Below, in pieces: positions 19,260 through 28,487 of a DNA stretch of 64,000 nt. The notes under the pieces were generated by a model. The model was not told the origin of the DNA. It did not search any database and saw only the letters and a list, made by a program, of their open reading frames with translations. The position numbers and the translations under genes were made by a program. Each line of letters begins with the position of its first letter. Positions within the stretch are counted from its first letter, which is position 1. Origin of the DNA: Bin87 sp965243255 (lineage in GTDB: Bacteria > Chloroflexota > Dehalococcoidia > Lucifugimonadales > UBA3495); contig CBDEUH010000004.1 in the NCBI GenBank assembly GCA_965243255.1, forward strand, positions 930,001 through 994,000, in the 5' to 3' direction.

Positions 19260-19343
19260 TGTCCCCGATTGGCCCGATTCACACCTATCCAAACGGGGCG
19301 CCCTAGCTAGAACGTCGGGACCCCATCCCCAGGTGAGAGGAAA

Positions 19344-21731
19344 ATGGAGCGAGAAAACGAGTATCTGCAGCAGATCGAGGCGCTGCGTGAGCGGCTGTCC
19401 AGGCTCAGCGAGGCCAGCCTGCGCATCAACGAGACCCTGGACCTCGATACCGTCCTGAGCGAGGTCGTTCACAGCGCCCGCACGCTGGCCGACGCCCGCT
19501 ATGGCGGCATCACCCTCCTTGACCAGTCGGGGCAGTTCCAGGCGTTCGTGACCTCCGGGCTGACTGAGGAGGAACGCCAGGCGCTGATGAACCTGCCTGA
19601 CGCACTGCCGCTGTTCGAGTTCCTGAGCAGCCAGAACAAGCCTATTCGTCTCGGCGACTTCAGTGCGCAGGCGAGATTCCTGGGCGTCACCTCAGGCCTC
19701 ATGCCCCTGACTTCGTTCCTGGGCGCCCCAATCCGTCACCAGGGCGAGCCTATGGGAAATTTCTACCTGGCCAACAAGGAGGGTGGACTGGAGTTCACGG
19801 GTGAGGATGAGGAGGCCCTGGTGATGTTCGCCTCCCAGGCGGCGCTGGTCATCGCCAACGCCCGCAGGCACCAGGACGAACAGCGGGCAAGGGCGGACCT
19901 GGAGGCGCTGGTGGACACGGCTCCCATTGGCGTGCTGGTCATCGACGCCCGGACCGGGACTCCGGTGTCGGTCAACGCCGAGGCGAGAAGGATCGTGAGT
20001 GATCTGTCGCCACCGCACTCCGAGCCGGAACATCTGCTGGATACATTGACCGTTCGCCGGGCCGACGGCCGCGAGGTTTCGCTGCAGGAGCTCTCCCTCG
20101 CCCAGGTACTGAGCGCGGGCGAGACGGTCCGGGCCGAGGAGATCGTCGTCGAGGTGCGGGGAGGCGGCAGCGTCACTGCATTGGTCAACGCCACTCCGAT
20201 ACGGTCCGAGGAAGGCGACCTCGTGTCCTACATCATCACGGTCCAGGACATGACTGCCCAGGAGGAATTGGAGCGGCTGAGGGCCGAGTTCCTGGCCATG
20301 GTGAGCCACGAGCTGCGCACCCCTCTGACCTCGATCATGGGCTCCGCCACCGCCCTATTGGACGATACGTCCGGTCTGCATCCCGCCGAAATGCGCCAGT
20401 TCCACCAGATCATCATGGACCAGACCCACCGGATGCGAGGACTGATAGCCGACCTGCTGGACGTGGCGCGCATCGAGACCGGCACGTTGTCGGTGTCCCC
20501 CGAACCCACCGACCTGACGGCCCTGCTGGACGAAGCCAGAAACGCGTTTCTGAGCGCTGGCCACAAACACGACCTGCAGGTCGACCTGGTCGCGGACCTT
20601 CCCTGGGTCATGGCGGACCGGACTCGCATGGTGCAGGTCCTGGGCAACCTGCTGACCAATGCGGCCAGGCACTCGCCGGACTCCTCATCCATCAGGGTGA
20701 GCGCGGTGCTCGGGGAGTTCCAGGTTGCGGTGTCAGTGTCCGATGAGGGGCGGGGTTTCCCGGCGGACAGCCTGCCGCACCTCTTCAGGAAGTTCTCCCG
20801 GATAGCCGCCGAGGATCAGGGAGGAGACACAGGCCTGGGACTCGCAGTGTGCAAGGGCATAGTCGAGGCCCACGGCGGCCGCATCTGGGCCGAGAGCGAC
20901 GGTCCGGGCCATGGCGCACGCTTTACTTTCACGCTTCCGACGGTCGAGGACGCTGGATTCGTCTCTCCGGTCGCCCCCTCCCAGGCCACCACCAGCGTCA
21001 GCCGCCGCAAGCCGGAGGAGCGGGTTCGCGTCCTAACGGTTGACGACGACCCCCAGGCGCTCCGGTATATCAGGGACGCCCTCGTCAAGGAAGGCTTTAC
21101 TGCAATCGCCACCAGCGACCCCAAGGAGGTGCCCTTCCTGCTCGAAGAAAAGAAGCCCCATCTCGTCCTGCTGGACCTCATGCTGCCGGGGAAGAACGGC
21201 ATCGATCTGATGAAGGAGATAGTGGTGGACAGGGACGTGCCGGTGATCTTCGTGTCGGCCTACGGCCAGGACCAGCTGGTCGCCCGGGCCTTCGAAACGG
21301 GGGCGGCGGACTACGTGGTCAAGCCCTTCTCGCCGACCGAGCTCGTGGCCAGGATCAGGGCGGCCCTCCGCAGGAGGGAGACGGCCGAGCCGGCAGTGCC
21401 CTATGCGGTCGGAGACCTCGTCATCAACTACGAGGAACGCCTCGTGATCGTCTCGGGCAACCCGGTGCCGGTCACCGCGTTCGAGTACAAGATGCTGCTG
21501 GAGCTCTCGGCGAGCGCAGGACGCGTGCTGACCTACGAGCATCTGCTGAGGCGAGTCTGGGACGATGAGGGCGACGGCGACGTGAGACGCATGCGCACGG
21601 CGATAAGCGAGCTCCGGCGAAAGCTCGGGGACGACGCCGGCAACCCCACCTACATCTTCACCGAGCCCCGCGTCGGCTACAGGATGCCCAAGCCTGAGGG
21701 ACAGGTGCCGGGACCGGGCGGGAGTCGGTGA
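19344..21731 (+). CDS. GAF-PAS histidine kinase fused to receiver and OmpR-type DNA-binding domain
   Basis: 795 aa; ATG preceded by GAGAGG. In order: an N-terminal coiled coil (1-25), GAF domain (about 25-175), PAS-like domain (about 185-300), and a dimerisation domain with phospho-acceptor His322 in MVSHELRTPL. Next come HATPase_c with the N-box NLLTNAARHS and the GLGLAVCKGI box, a receiver with phospho-acceptor Asp611 (LLDLMLPG) and a conserved KPFSP, and a winged-helix C-terminal domain ending TEPRVGYRMPK. No transmembrane segment is present, so it senses a cytoplasmic or diffusible signal. It is a complete two-component system on one polypeptide, able in principle to bind DNA itself. Its last about 137 bp recur near 25.7/28.3 kb. 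Confidence 0.9.
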   Translation: MERENEYLQQIEALRERLSRLSEASLRINETLDLDTVLSEVVHSARTLADARYGGITLLDQSGQFQAFVTSGLTEEERQALMNLPDALPLFEFLSSQNKPIRLGDFSAQARFLGVTSGLMPLTSFLGAPIRHQGEPMGNFYLANKEGGLEFTGEDEEALVMFASQAALVIANARRHQDEQRARADLEALVDTAPIGVLVIDARTGTPVSVNAEARRIVSDLSPPHSEPEHLLDTLTVRRADGREVSLQELSLAQVLSAGETVRAEEIVVEVRGGGSVTALVNATPIRSEEGDLVSYIITVQDMTAQEELERLRAEFLAMVSHELRTPLTSIMGSATALLDDTSGLHPAEMRQFHQIIMDQTHRMRGLIADLLDVARIETGTLSVSPEPTDLTALLDEARNAFLSAGHKHDLQVDLVADLPWVMADRTRMVQVLGNLLTNAARHSPDSSSIRVSAVLGEFQVAVSVSDEGRGFPADSLPHLFRKFSRIAAEDQGGDTGLGLAVCKGIVEAHGGRIWAESDGPGHGARFTFTLPTVEDAGFVSPVAPSQATTSVSRRKPEERVRVLTVDDDPQALRYIRDALVKEGFTAIATSDPKEVPFLLEEKKPHLVLLDLMLPGKNGIDLMKEIVVDRDVPVIFVSAYGQDQLVARAFETGAADYVVKPFSPTELVARIRAALRRRETAEPAVPYAVGDLVINYEERLVIVSGNPVPVTAFEYKMLLELSASAGRVLTYEHLLRRVWDDEGDGDVRRMRTAISELRRKLGDDAGNPTYIFTEPRVGYRMPKPEGQVPGPGGSR

Positions 21732-21733
21732 GG
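21597..21733 (+). repeat. Direct repeat at kinase gene 3' end, proximal copy
   Basis: The last 137 bp of the kinase gene, to just past its stop codon. The diverged distal copy is 25693-25788 plus 28296-28336, interrupted by the IS21-family element. Confidence 0.85.
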
Positions 21734-22190
21734 ACGACTATTCTATGAAGTCCTTCAGAAACCTGATCACAACGAGGATGACGCCTCGGAATCGGTCCGC
21801 AGGTTCTACGAGAGTGGAGATCGAACTGACTTCCCCTCCAGTCAGATACGAGGATATCGGAAGAGGCGATTCTCGAAGGCCTGAGGAAAGCGGATGCGGA
21901 ACCGGTGACACCGGCACCTGAGAAGCCGGCGCGGTTCGCGTCCGATGGGGGTGGCCGAGGTTCGTCCAGTGCCTTACACCCGAAGCCAGAGGACCTAGTA
22001 GGCGCACAGGCCCCCAAGCCACAGTTCGAAGACGGTTCTGTCTACCGTATACGGTGGTGGCCGGATCCTAGTCCACCAACGAAATCTCCAGAGTGTCTGG
22101 TGTGAACTGCGTTCAAGGTGTACAAATGAAGTACCCAGATTGATATTGGCCAGCCCCATGCTGGAATCTCAGTACTGAATAGGAGGTGAG
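21734..22190. other. Leader region of the island, no gene recognised
   Basis: No convincing open frame. An AGGAGGTGAG ribosome-binding sequence sits at its right end and serves the 995-aa gene. Confidence 0.4.
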
Positions 22191-25178
22191 GTGGAGTTTG
22201 AGAATACTCTAACACCGTGCGAACCAAGTCATTACTCAAACCTCCGCCGACAGCTGATGAGCATGAATCCAAGCGTCGAAAGTATCGGCAAGTTACTGAA
22301 ACAGACCCAGGAAGAAACCCGGGTGGTCTTGACCATCGAAGGAAGACCCAACATCGTGGCAATGAATGAGGACTGTCCTCCGGAAAGCTACTGGGAAGGC
22401 CGTCGGGCCATCGATCGCTTCCTGGACGAGGGGATCTGGGAAACAGTTGGGCCGGGGTTCAGGCAATTACGGGAATGGGTAGAAGCTCATTGGAGCACGG
22501 GAGAAGACAAGCAGGCACCGAACGGAGCCGTCGCCACAGAAGAAGATTGGGGCATACGGAGGGAGAGCCAACTCGACTCCGTGACTGCCACCAAGAAACT
22601 AATCGTCGCCGCCAAGCTCCACGGACGGGAGCAGGTGAGCAAATTCGCAATCGCATTCGCGGCGCACGGAATGGTAGAGGTCCGTAGGGTCTACTTGCTG
22701 AAGGGTCCGCCCATAGAAGCATCGAAGCCACTGGACGACTTCTGTTCGCTTCTCCCGTACGGTGAAGTGCTGCGGGAGATTAAGACAGAGACGGATCCGG
22801 CAGACCTCAGCATCGTTTGGCCGGAACCCGATTCAGACAGCGTTTGCGCACTCGAATGCCTGTATTTCGAGAAAGCCACCCCACAATGTGATTGGGGCGG
22901 ACAATTCACGAGCCCCCTACTCAAAGACGGGCCCAGGCATCTAGCCCTTCTCCTCGGACTCGTGTGGGGAGGTGGATTTCGAATTCTAGGCAACTGGGAG
23001 GGCGTTCATCCGGCCGCTGAAGCTGCACTCCCTTATCGTTCTGCCTCAATGCGAAGTGGCCAAGGAAACAGAAATGTACCCCTGCCACTCCGGGGATATG
23101 GGCCGCCGCAGAATGGGCGTCCCTTGGCAGTCAGAAGGCTTCACGACCTCGCGGCCGGACTTAGCACTGCCACAGGGGGTGCCAGGAGCCGACTCGTTAG
23201 GGCAATGGAGAGAGTTCGCGACAGTGCCGAGCGCACTAAGGGCGAAGACAGGGTAATCGACGTGGGTGTTGCGCTAAGCATTCTTTTCACCGAGGACGAA
23301 GAACAGGACGATCCCGCCGTGCTCATCCCACACAGGGCGGCGTGGTATTACTCGGATTCGGAAAAGGAGAGACAGGACACTGAGGACATACTCACCGAGT
23401 TCTTCGAGCGACACTTGCGTGTGGTCCGTGGGCGTGCATTCGAGGTGACTGGCCGAGAAGAACTCAACCCAAGTGGCAAGCTGCTCGGCGAAGCCGAAGG
23501 CGTGCTGCGGGCGTGCCTGATGGCCATGATCGTCGAGGGGTGTCCCGATGACTGGCACGAGGCTATGAAGGGGACGGCGTTGCGCATTGACCCGCCAAGG
23601 GAAGAGTCCGAGATCCCGTCAGTGAAGGCCGAACCCCTGAGCTGGTCGATCGAAGAACAGCGGGAGATCGATCAGACACTTGAGGCCGTGTGGCGACCGG
23701 TCGTTGAAGAGGCTCCAATGCCACCGACGAACGTGGGTGCGACCGTCGTCTCGGGTGAATTGTCGGAAATCACAAAGCGATACCTTGAACAAGGCATCCC
23801 GTACATAGTTGCACACCCTGCGCGACTGTACGTGGCCCATCCCAAGTGGCCGAAGTTGGCATCTGAACCGCTGGATGAACGTGTCAAATACTACTGTGGG
23901 AGAGACGTGCAACGGCATCTGAGGCAGTGGGTGGATGCCGCTGCACGTAAGGGGCTTGTACAAATCGAAGTGCCCAACGATGTCGATCTGTATCACCCGA
24001 AGCGCCGCGACGACTGGCCCCAACCGATGCTCTCGACGCATGAAGACAAGGCGAGCTCTCGTAACCAGGGCCTCGGGAACGAAGCGGGGGGAATAGCCTC
24101 GTCGGGCAGGTCGGCACAGGCTGTCAATGAGCAAGCGCGGCTCTCCGTCGCTGAAGAAGCACCCACCGATCCTCCGTCAGAGTTAACGCCATCTGTCCAA
24201 GCCGGGCTCGGAAGGGAGTGGCATCGTCTATGGCTAGCCTTTCAGCATGATGTCAACGTTCTCACTGACTCACTTCTGCATTTGTTGGATGGCATTCATG
24301 GAATCCACCTGCGGGAGCGGCAACGCCTGATGCAAGTCATGCGCGACAGCGATGGCGCAATCAAGACTCTGGAAGATGCCCTGAGCACTGCGGGCGACGA
24401 CTACCGCAGTCCGAAGTACCCGGAGCTGCGCGGGTTCCCCAGATTGAGGAATGAGGCGCTGTTCGTCCGCACTGCGCCTGGTGGCTCAATGGAACAAACG
24501 GCGCTCAGGGGATGGGTCGTCGACGTTTATTCCATCTGGGAGAACAGTTATCGAAACCAGTTGAAGCATGATAACCGCGAAATCCCCGGTGCGATCCGCC
24601 CCCAAAACCAAGTAATCGGCGACCTTGGACACATACGTAACGACTTGGTACACAACGGCGTTGCCAAGCGAAGAGAAGCAGCGGGCTGCGAGGTCCTCAC
24701 TTGGTTCAGCGTAGGCGAACCAATTCAGGTGCGGATGCGGCATATCATTGATTTTCTGAATCAAATGGCATGGTTGCACCGAGGATCGCCACCCTTGATT
24801 ACTACCGAACAAGGCAAGGCAAGCTCCTGGCATCTGGACACAGAAGGGGAGCCCGAGGCTCCCCCGCCAGCGCTGATTTCGGTCCGACCCTTCATAAATC
24901 CCCTAGAACAAGACCCCCGTTACCGCTACGGAGCCAGCGTCGCCTTCGAGAATGGGGTTTTCGGAACAACTCCCATGGGACCGGAGCATGAAGAAAACGA
25001 GGCACAGGCTAAGGATAGGACACAGAATTGGATGAGGATGACGGTCAACGGGCATGGAGACCTGCATATACCCAATTGGGGGACGGTACCCGCCGCCGAG
25101 CTATATCGCGACCATCTGAAAAGGGATGTACTTCCAGGTCCGGGGATACCGGGGCCGTGGGTACAGTTTCGCGAATAG
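22191..25178 (+). CDS. Large uncharacterised protein with C-terminal HEPN-type RNase motif
   Basis: 995 aa; GTG at 22191 directly behind AGGAGGTGAG. I recognise no whole-protein family. Residues about 775-870 are helical and contain Arg816-Asn-Asp-Leu-Val-His821, a clear R-x4-H motif with the RN start typical of HEPN ribonucleases. A second helical segment (about 355-455) resembles ApeA-type HEPN but has His408-x4-Arg413 where R-x4-H is expected, so it looks catalytically dead. Residues 515-620 are a separate domain, and 620-690 is a low-complexity linker. No membrane segment or ATPase motif. The gene stands alone in DNA bounded by duplicated kinase 3' ends. An abortive-infection-type RNase is a reasonable guess but unproved. 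Confidence 0.6.
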   Translation: MEFENTLTPCEPSHYSNLRRQLMSMNPSVESIGKLLKQTQEETRVVLTIEGRPNIVAMNEDCPPESYWEGRRAIDRFLDEGIWETVGPGFRQLREWVEAHWSTGEDKQAPNGAVATEEDWGIRRESQLDSVTATKKLIVAAKLHGREQVSKFAIAFAAHGMVEVRRVYLLKGPPIEASKPLDDFCSLLPYGEVLREIKTETDPADLSIVWPEPDSDSVCALECLYFEKATPQCDWGGQFTSPLLKDGPRHLALLLGLVWGGGFRILGNWEGVHPAAEAALPYRSASMRSGQGNRNVPLPLRGYGPPQNGRPLAVRRLHDLAAGLSTATGGARSRLVRAMERVRDSAERTKGEDRVIDVGVALSILFTEDEEQDDPAVLIPHRAAWYYSDSEKERQDTEDILTEFFERHLRVVRGRAFEVTGREELNPSGKLLGEAEGVLRACLMAMIVEGCPDDWHEAMKGTALRIDPPREESEIPSVKAEPLSWSIEEQREIDQTLEAVWRPVVEEAPMPPTNVGATVVSGELSEITKRYLEQGIPYIVAHPARLYVAHPKWPKLASEPLDERVKYYCGRDVQRHLRQWVDAAARKGLVQIEVPNDVDLYHPKRRDDWPQPMLSTHEDKASSRNQGLGNEAGGIASSGRSAQAVNEQARLSVAEEAPTDPPSELTPSVQAGLGREWHRLWLAFQHDVNVLTDSLLHLLDGIHGIHLRERQRLMQVMRDSDGAIKTLEDALSTAGDDYRSPKYPELRGFPRLRNEALFVRTAPGGSMEQTALRGWVVDVYSIWENSYRNQLKHDNREIPGAIRPQNQVIGDLGHIRNDLVHNGVAKRREAAGCEVLTWFSVGEPIQVRMRHIIDFLNQMAWLHRGSPPLITTEQGKASSWHLDTEGEPEAPPPALISVRPFINPLEQDPRYRYGASVAFENGVFGTTPMGPEHEENEAQAKDRTQNWMRMTVNGHGDLHIPNWGTVPAAELYRDHLKRDVLPGPGIPGPWVQFRE

Positions 25179-25692
25179 CAGGCATGTAGCTTACTGTGGT
25201 CGAACTCTCGGTGGCCTGGAGCCAACCGATAGTGGAGGGGATTCTCCGCAACTGTGGTCTCAGGCTTCAGACGGTGCCCGACAGCGTCTACATCTACGTA
25301 AGCGAACCGTCCCGTTAGGTTGCTGGCCCAGGATTATAGATGTACTGCCTGAGCAACTGCACTGATGTGGCGGTTGGGAGTCGTACTCAGACGCTGATGG
25401 CGGTTCGTCGACGACTCACGCCGTGACTACGCGCACAGATCTGGGCTGGGGCTGTGAGATCAGGGTGAAGGCGTTGTACGAATTTGAGAAGGACTCCGGC
25501 GGGGCAACCCAGGACTGGCCGGACTCGTCCTTGATCACGATGTGGTGGTCGACCACTCCTAGATTGCGATCCATGAACGCCTTGGCCACAGCTTCGTCTG
25601 GGTCCTCCCCGCCGATCGCGGTGCCCTCCACTGTCTGCCAGGCCGCGGCGGGGTTGCGCTCGTGGTTGGTAGTATTCGGGTGGGAAAGGGCA
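25179..25692. other. Island tail with a possible gene fragment
   Basis: A minus-strand frame at about 25416-25685 reads protein-like (AAAWQTVEGTAIGGEDPDEA, then RNLGVVDHHIVIKDESGQSW) but runs into the kinase-end repeat where its start should be. I treat it as a truncated fragment of an unknown small gene. Nothing else is seen. Confidence 0.35.
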
Positions 25693-25788
25693 ACGGCGAT
25701 AAGCGAGCTCCGGCGAAAGCTGGGAGACGACGCCGGCAATCCCACCTACATCTTCACCGAGCCCCGCGTCGGCTACAGGATGCCCAAG
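25693..25788 (+). pseudogene. Fragment of kinase 3' end, left of the IS
   Basis: 96 bp matching 21597-21692 with a few substitutions; it encodes the winged-helix end (SELRRKLGDDAGNPTYIFTE, then PRVGYRMPK). No kinase coding sequence precedes it. The match resumes at 28296 on the other side of the IS element. Confidence 0.85.
25782..25788. repeat. Target-site duplication GCCCAAG, left
   Basis: The same 7 bp occur at 28289-28295, directly outside the right end of the element. The uninterrupted relative at 21686-21692 has one copy. Confidence 0.85.
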
Positions 25789-25910
25789 TGTGAATGGCGG
25801 AGAGAAAATGTACCGGCGGGGCGGCTCGATCGCTGAATTGGGGCGGTTGAAAACTGTACCACCCGCCGCTTTCCATAGGGCTGATTTTCAGCCTGTGGAA
25901 GGTGTGATGG

Positions 25911-27413
25911 ATGTTTTCCGTGGAGATGTATTATCGGGTTCGCCGAGCCTGCCTGGTGGAGGGGATGAGCGTCAGGGAAGCCGCACGGGTGTTCGGGGTG
26001 CACCGGGACACGGTGCGCAAGATGCTGGCCAATGCGACGCCCCAGGGCTACACGCGGCAGAGGCCGCCGCGCAAGCCGAAGATAGAGCCCTTCGCCGAAG
26101 TAATTGACGCCATACTGGAGGCGGACCGGCGGGTTCACCGGAAGCAGCGCCACACCGCCAAGCGCATCTTTGAGCGGTTGAGGGACGAGCATGGCTTCGG
26201 TGGCCGGTACACCATAGTGAAGGACTACGTCAGGGAGCGCCGGCGGCAGGTGGGGGAAATGTTCGTGCCGTTGAGCCATGGCCCGGGCCACGCCCAGTGC
26301 GACTTCGGCGAGGCAATGGCGGTGATCGGCGGAGTGGAGCGCAAGATGCACTACTTCGTGCTGGACCTGCCCCACAGCGACGGCAGCTTCGTGAAGGCCT
26401 ATCCCGGTGAGACCACCGAGGCTTTTCTCGATGGCCACGTGTCGTCCTTCGCTTTCCTGGGCGGCGTGCCTCAGAGCATCCTGTACGACAATACGAAGCT
26501 GGCGGTGGCCAGGATACTGGGAAGTGGTCGGCGCCAGCGCACGAGAGCATTCACCGAGTTGCAGTCCCACTACCTGTTCGAGGACCGGTTCGGTCGCCCC
26601 GGACAGGGAAATGACAAGGGGAGTGTGGAGGGGACGGTGGGCTACGCCCGGCGCAATTTCCTGGTGCCGGTGCCACGAGCGGAGAGTTTCGCGGCGTTGA
26701 ATATCCACCTGGAGCGGAAGTGCCTGGAGCGGATGGACGCCGTGCTCAGAGGCCACAAGGAGACCATCGGCCAGCGAATGGAGCGGGACCTGGAGGCGTT
26801 GGCGCCGTTGCCGGCCGCGGCCTATGAGGCCTGCGACCAGCAGGCCAGCCGGGTCAGCTCGCTGTCCCTGGTGCGCTACCGCACCAATGACTACTCGGTG
26901 CCGGTGGCCTACGGACACCGTGAGGTGCTGGTCAAGGGCTACGTGGACCAGGTGGTGATCAGCTGCGGCGCCCAAGTCATCGCCCGACATCCTCGCTCCT
27001 ACGAGCAGGAGGATTTCGTTTTCGACCCCATCCACTACCTGCCGCTGCTGGAGCGGAAGACCGGCGCCCTGGACCAGGCGGCGCCATTGCAAGGATGGGA
27101 GCTGCCAGCGGACTTTGCCAAGCTGCGCGGTGTCCTGGAAGCCCGGCTGGGGCAGCCGGGCAAGCGGGAATTCGTGAGGGTGCTTCGCTTGATGGAAGAA
27201 TTCCCCCAGGCGGAGGTCCATATGGCCGTGAGCCAGGCCCTGCGGCTGGGCGCCGTGGGCTTTGATTCCGTGAAACACCTTTTGCTGTGCCGCATCGAGG
27301 GCCGCCCGCCCCGCCTGGACCTGGAGCTCTATCCCCATCTGCCCCAAGTCAGTGTCCGGACCACCCAGGCCGGCGATTACCTGACCCTGCTGTCGGGAAG
27401 GAGGGCGGCATGA
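25911..27413 (+). CDS. istA: IS21-family transposase IstA
   Basis: 500 aa, about the usual length. An N-terminal helix-turn-helix (SVREAARVFGVHRDTVRKML) is followed by a DDE integrase core with acidic residues in QCDFGEA, ILYDNTKLAV and NDKGSVEG. The C-terminal beta-barrel domain (about 345-440; NDYSVPVAYGHREVLVKGY) is the Mu-transposase-like part. It catalyses strand transfer with IstB as helper. Its stop codon overlaps the istB start. Confidence 0.95.
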   Translation: MFSVEMYYRVRRACLVEGMSVREAARVFGVHRDTVRKMLANATPQGYTRQRPPRKPKIEPFAEVIDAILEADRRVHRKQRHTAKRIFERLRDEHGFGGRYTIVKDYVRERRRQVGEMFVPLSHGPGHAQCDFGEAMAVIGGVERKMHYFVLDLPHSDGSFVKAYPGETTEAFLDGHVSSFAFLGGVPQSILYDNTKLAVARILGSGRRQRTRAFTELQSHYLFEDRFGRPGQGNDKGSVEGTVGYARRNFLVPVPRAESFAALNIHLERKCLERMDAVLRGHKETIGQRMERDLEALAPLPAAAYEACDQQASRVSSLSLVRYRTNDYSVPVAYGHREVLVKGYVDQVVISCGAQVIARHPRSYEQEDFVFDPIHYLPLLERKTGALDQAAPLQGWELPADFAKLRGVLEARLGQPGKREFVRVLRLMEEFPQAEVHMAVSQALRLGAVGFDSVKHLLLCRIEGRPPRLDLELYPHLPQVSVRTTQAGDYLTLLSGRRAA

Positions 27414-28195
27414 GCGACCAAGCCACGCTGCTTCTGGAGCATCACCTCAGGGAATTGAAGCTGCCCACCTTCCTGAGAGAGTACGGCAAGCTGGCCGCCG
27501 AGTGCGCCGCCGAGGGTGTCACCCATCCCGACTACTTGCTCCGGCTCACCGAAATGGAACTCGCCGACCGACACCAGCGCATGGTGCAGCGCCGGATCCG
27601 CGCCGCGCGCTTCCCCGTCACCAAGGGCCTGGACACCTTCGACTTCTCGGCCATCCCCTCGGTGAATATGCAGCTGGTGATGCAACTGGCTCGGTGCGAG
27701 TACATCCAGCGGGGCGAAAACATCATCGCCATCGGCAACAGCGGCACCGGCAAGACCCACGTCGCCCTGGGTTTGGGCCTGGCCGCCTGCCAAAGGGGAT
27801 TGTCGGTGGGTTTCACCACCGCCGCCGCCCTGGTCAACGAACTGCTGGAAGCCAGGGACGAGCGCCGGCTGCTCAACCTGCAACGCCAGCTGGCCCGGCT
27901 CAAGCTGCTCATCATCGACGAGTTGGGTTTCGTGCCCCTATCCCACACAGGGGCGGAACTGCTCTTCGAGATCTTCAGCCAACGCTACGAGCGGGGCTCC
28001 ATCCTGGTGACCACCAACTTGCCCTTTGACGAGTGGACCGAAGTCTTCGGGTCGGAACGCCTCACCGGCGCGCTGCTGGACCGTCTCACCCACCACGTGC
28101 ACATCCTGGAGATGAACGGCGACAGCTATCGCCTCCGGGGCAGCAGGCAGGGCGTAGTCGGGTCAGTTCCGCCAGGACTGACAGCCGCCGGTTAG
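27410..28195 (+). CDS. istB: IS21-family helper ATPase IstB
   Basis: 261 aa, starting at the ATG that overlaps the istA stop (ATGA), preceded by GGAGGG. AAA+ ATPase of the DnaC/IstB group: Walker A GNSGTGKTH near residue 112, Walker B LLIIDELGF near 170, and sensor residues in SILVTTNLPFDEW. It forms the oligomer that remodels target DNA and stimulates IstA. Full length with no frameshift. Confidence 0.95.
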   Translation: MSDQATLLLEHHLRELKLPTFLREYGKLAAECAAEGVTHPDYLLRLTEMELADRHQRMVQRRIRAARFPVTKGLDTFDFSAIPSVNMQLVMQLARCEYIQRGENIIAIGNSGTGKTHVALGLGLAACQRGLSVGFTTAAALVNELLEARDERRLLNLQRQLARLKLLIIDELGFVPLSHTGAELLFEIFSQRYERGSILVTTNLPFDEWTEVFGSERLTGALLDRLTHHVHILEMNGDSYRLRGSRQGVVGSVPPGLTAAG

Positions 28196-28252
28196 CACGT
28201 CGTCGGGCCCGGCCATGGCCGTTAGGCACCGCCCAGGTGGTACAGTTTTACT

Positions 28253-28288
28253 CCGCCCCGCCGGCACAATTTTGCGCCGCCCTTGACA
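28253..28288 (-). repeat. Right terminal inverted repeat of the IS21-family element
   Basis: Read inward from the end it begins TGTCAAGGGCGGCGC and matches the left end (25789-25824) at about 29 of 36 positions. Confidence 0.85.
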
Positions 28289-28336
28289 GCCCAAGCCTGA
28301 GGGACAGGCACCGGGGCCGGGTGGGAGTAGGTGAGG
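28289..28336 (+). pseudogene. Fragment of kinase 3' end, right of the IS
   Basis: The second target duplication (28289-28295), then 41 bp matching 21693-21733 and encoding the Pro-Gly-rich tail and stop of the kinase. Homology ends two bases past the stop codon. Confidence 0.8.
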
Positions 28337-28487
28337 TGGCACCTCTGTACTTGCATCGGATGAGACTGTCAGGGCTGGCGGTAGGAAGTTCAGTGCCAGT
28401 ACGCGACTCGGGTAGCGGTCTGACGGACTACGGTCTGCCCCCGCCTGAACAATAGGCCCAACACGAGCTGCACGAAGGAGAATCTGT

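Larger units (their letters stand above)
25789..28288 (+). mobile_element. Complete IS21-family insertion sequence, 2500 bp
   Basis: Begins TGT and ends ACA with imperfect 36-bp terminal inverted repeats (about 29 of 36 matching; both end in CCGGCGGGGCGG). An inner pair of AAAACTGTACCACC sites (25850-25863 and, inverted, 28236-28249) fits the multiple transposase-binding sites of IS21 ends. It encodes istA and istB overlapping by ATGA and is flanked by a 7-bp direct repeat. Both genes look intact, so the element may still be active. The uninterrupted sequence at the kinase gene proves the insertion point to the base. Confidence 0.92.

Noticed and set aside
25773..27347. Long open frame (524 codons) antisense to istA
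   Set aside because: It is the mirror of the transposase gene, with His/Gln/Leu-rich composition typical of GC-rich antisense frames, and has no family resemblance.
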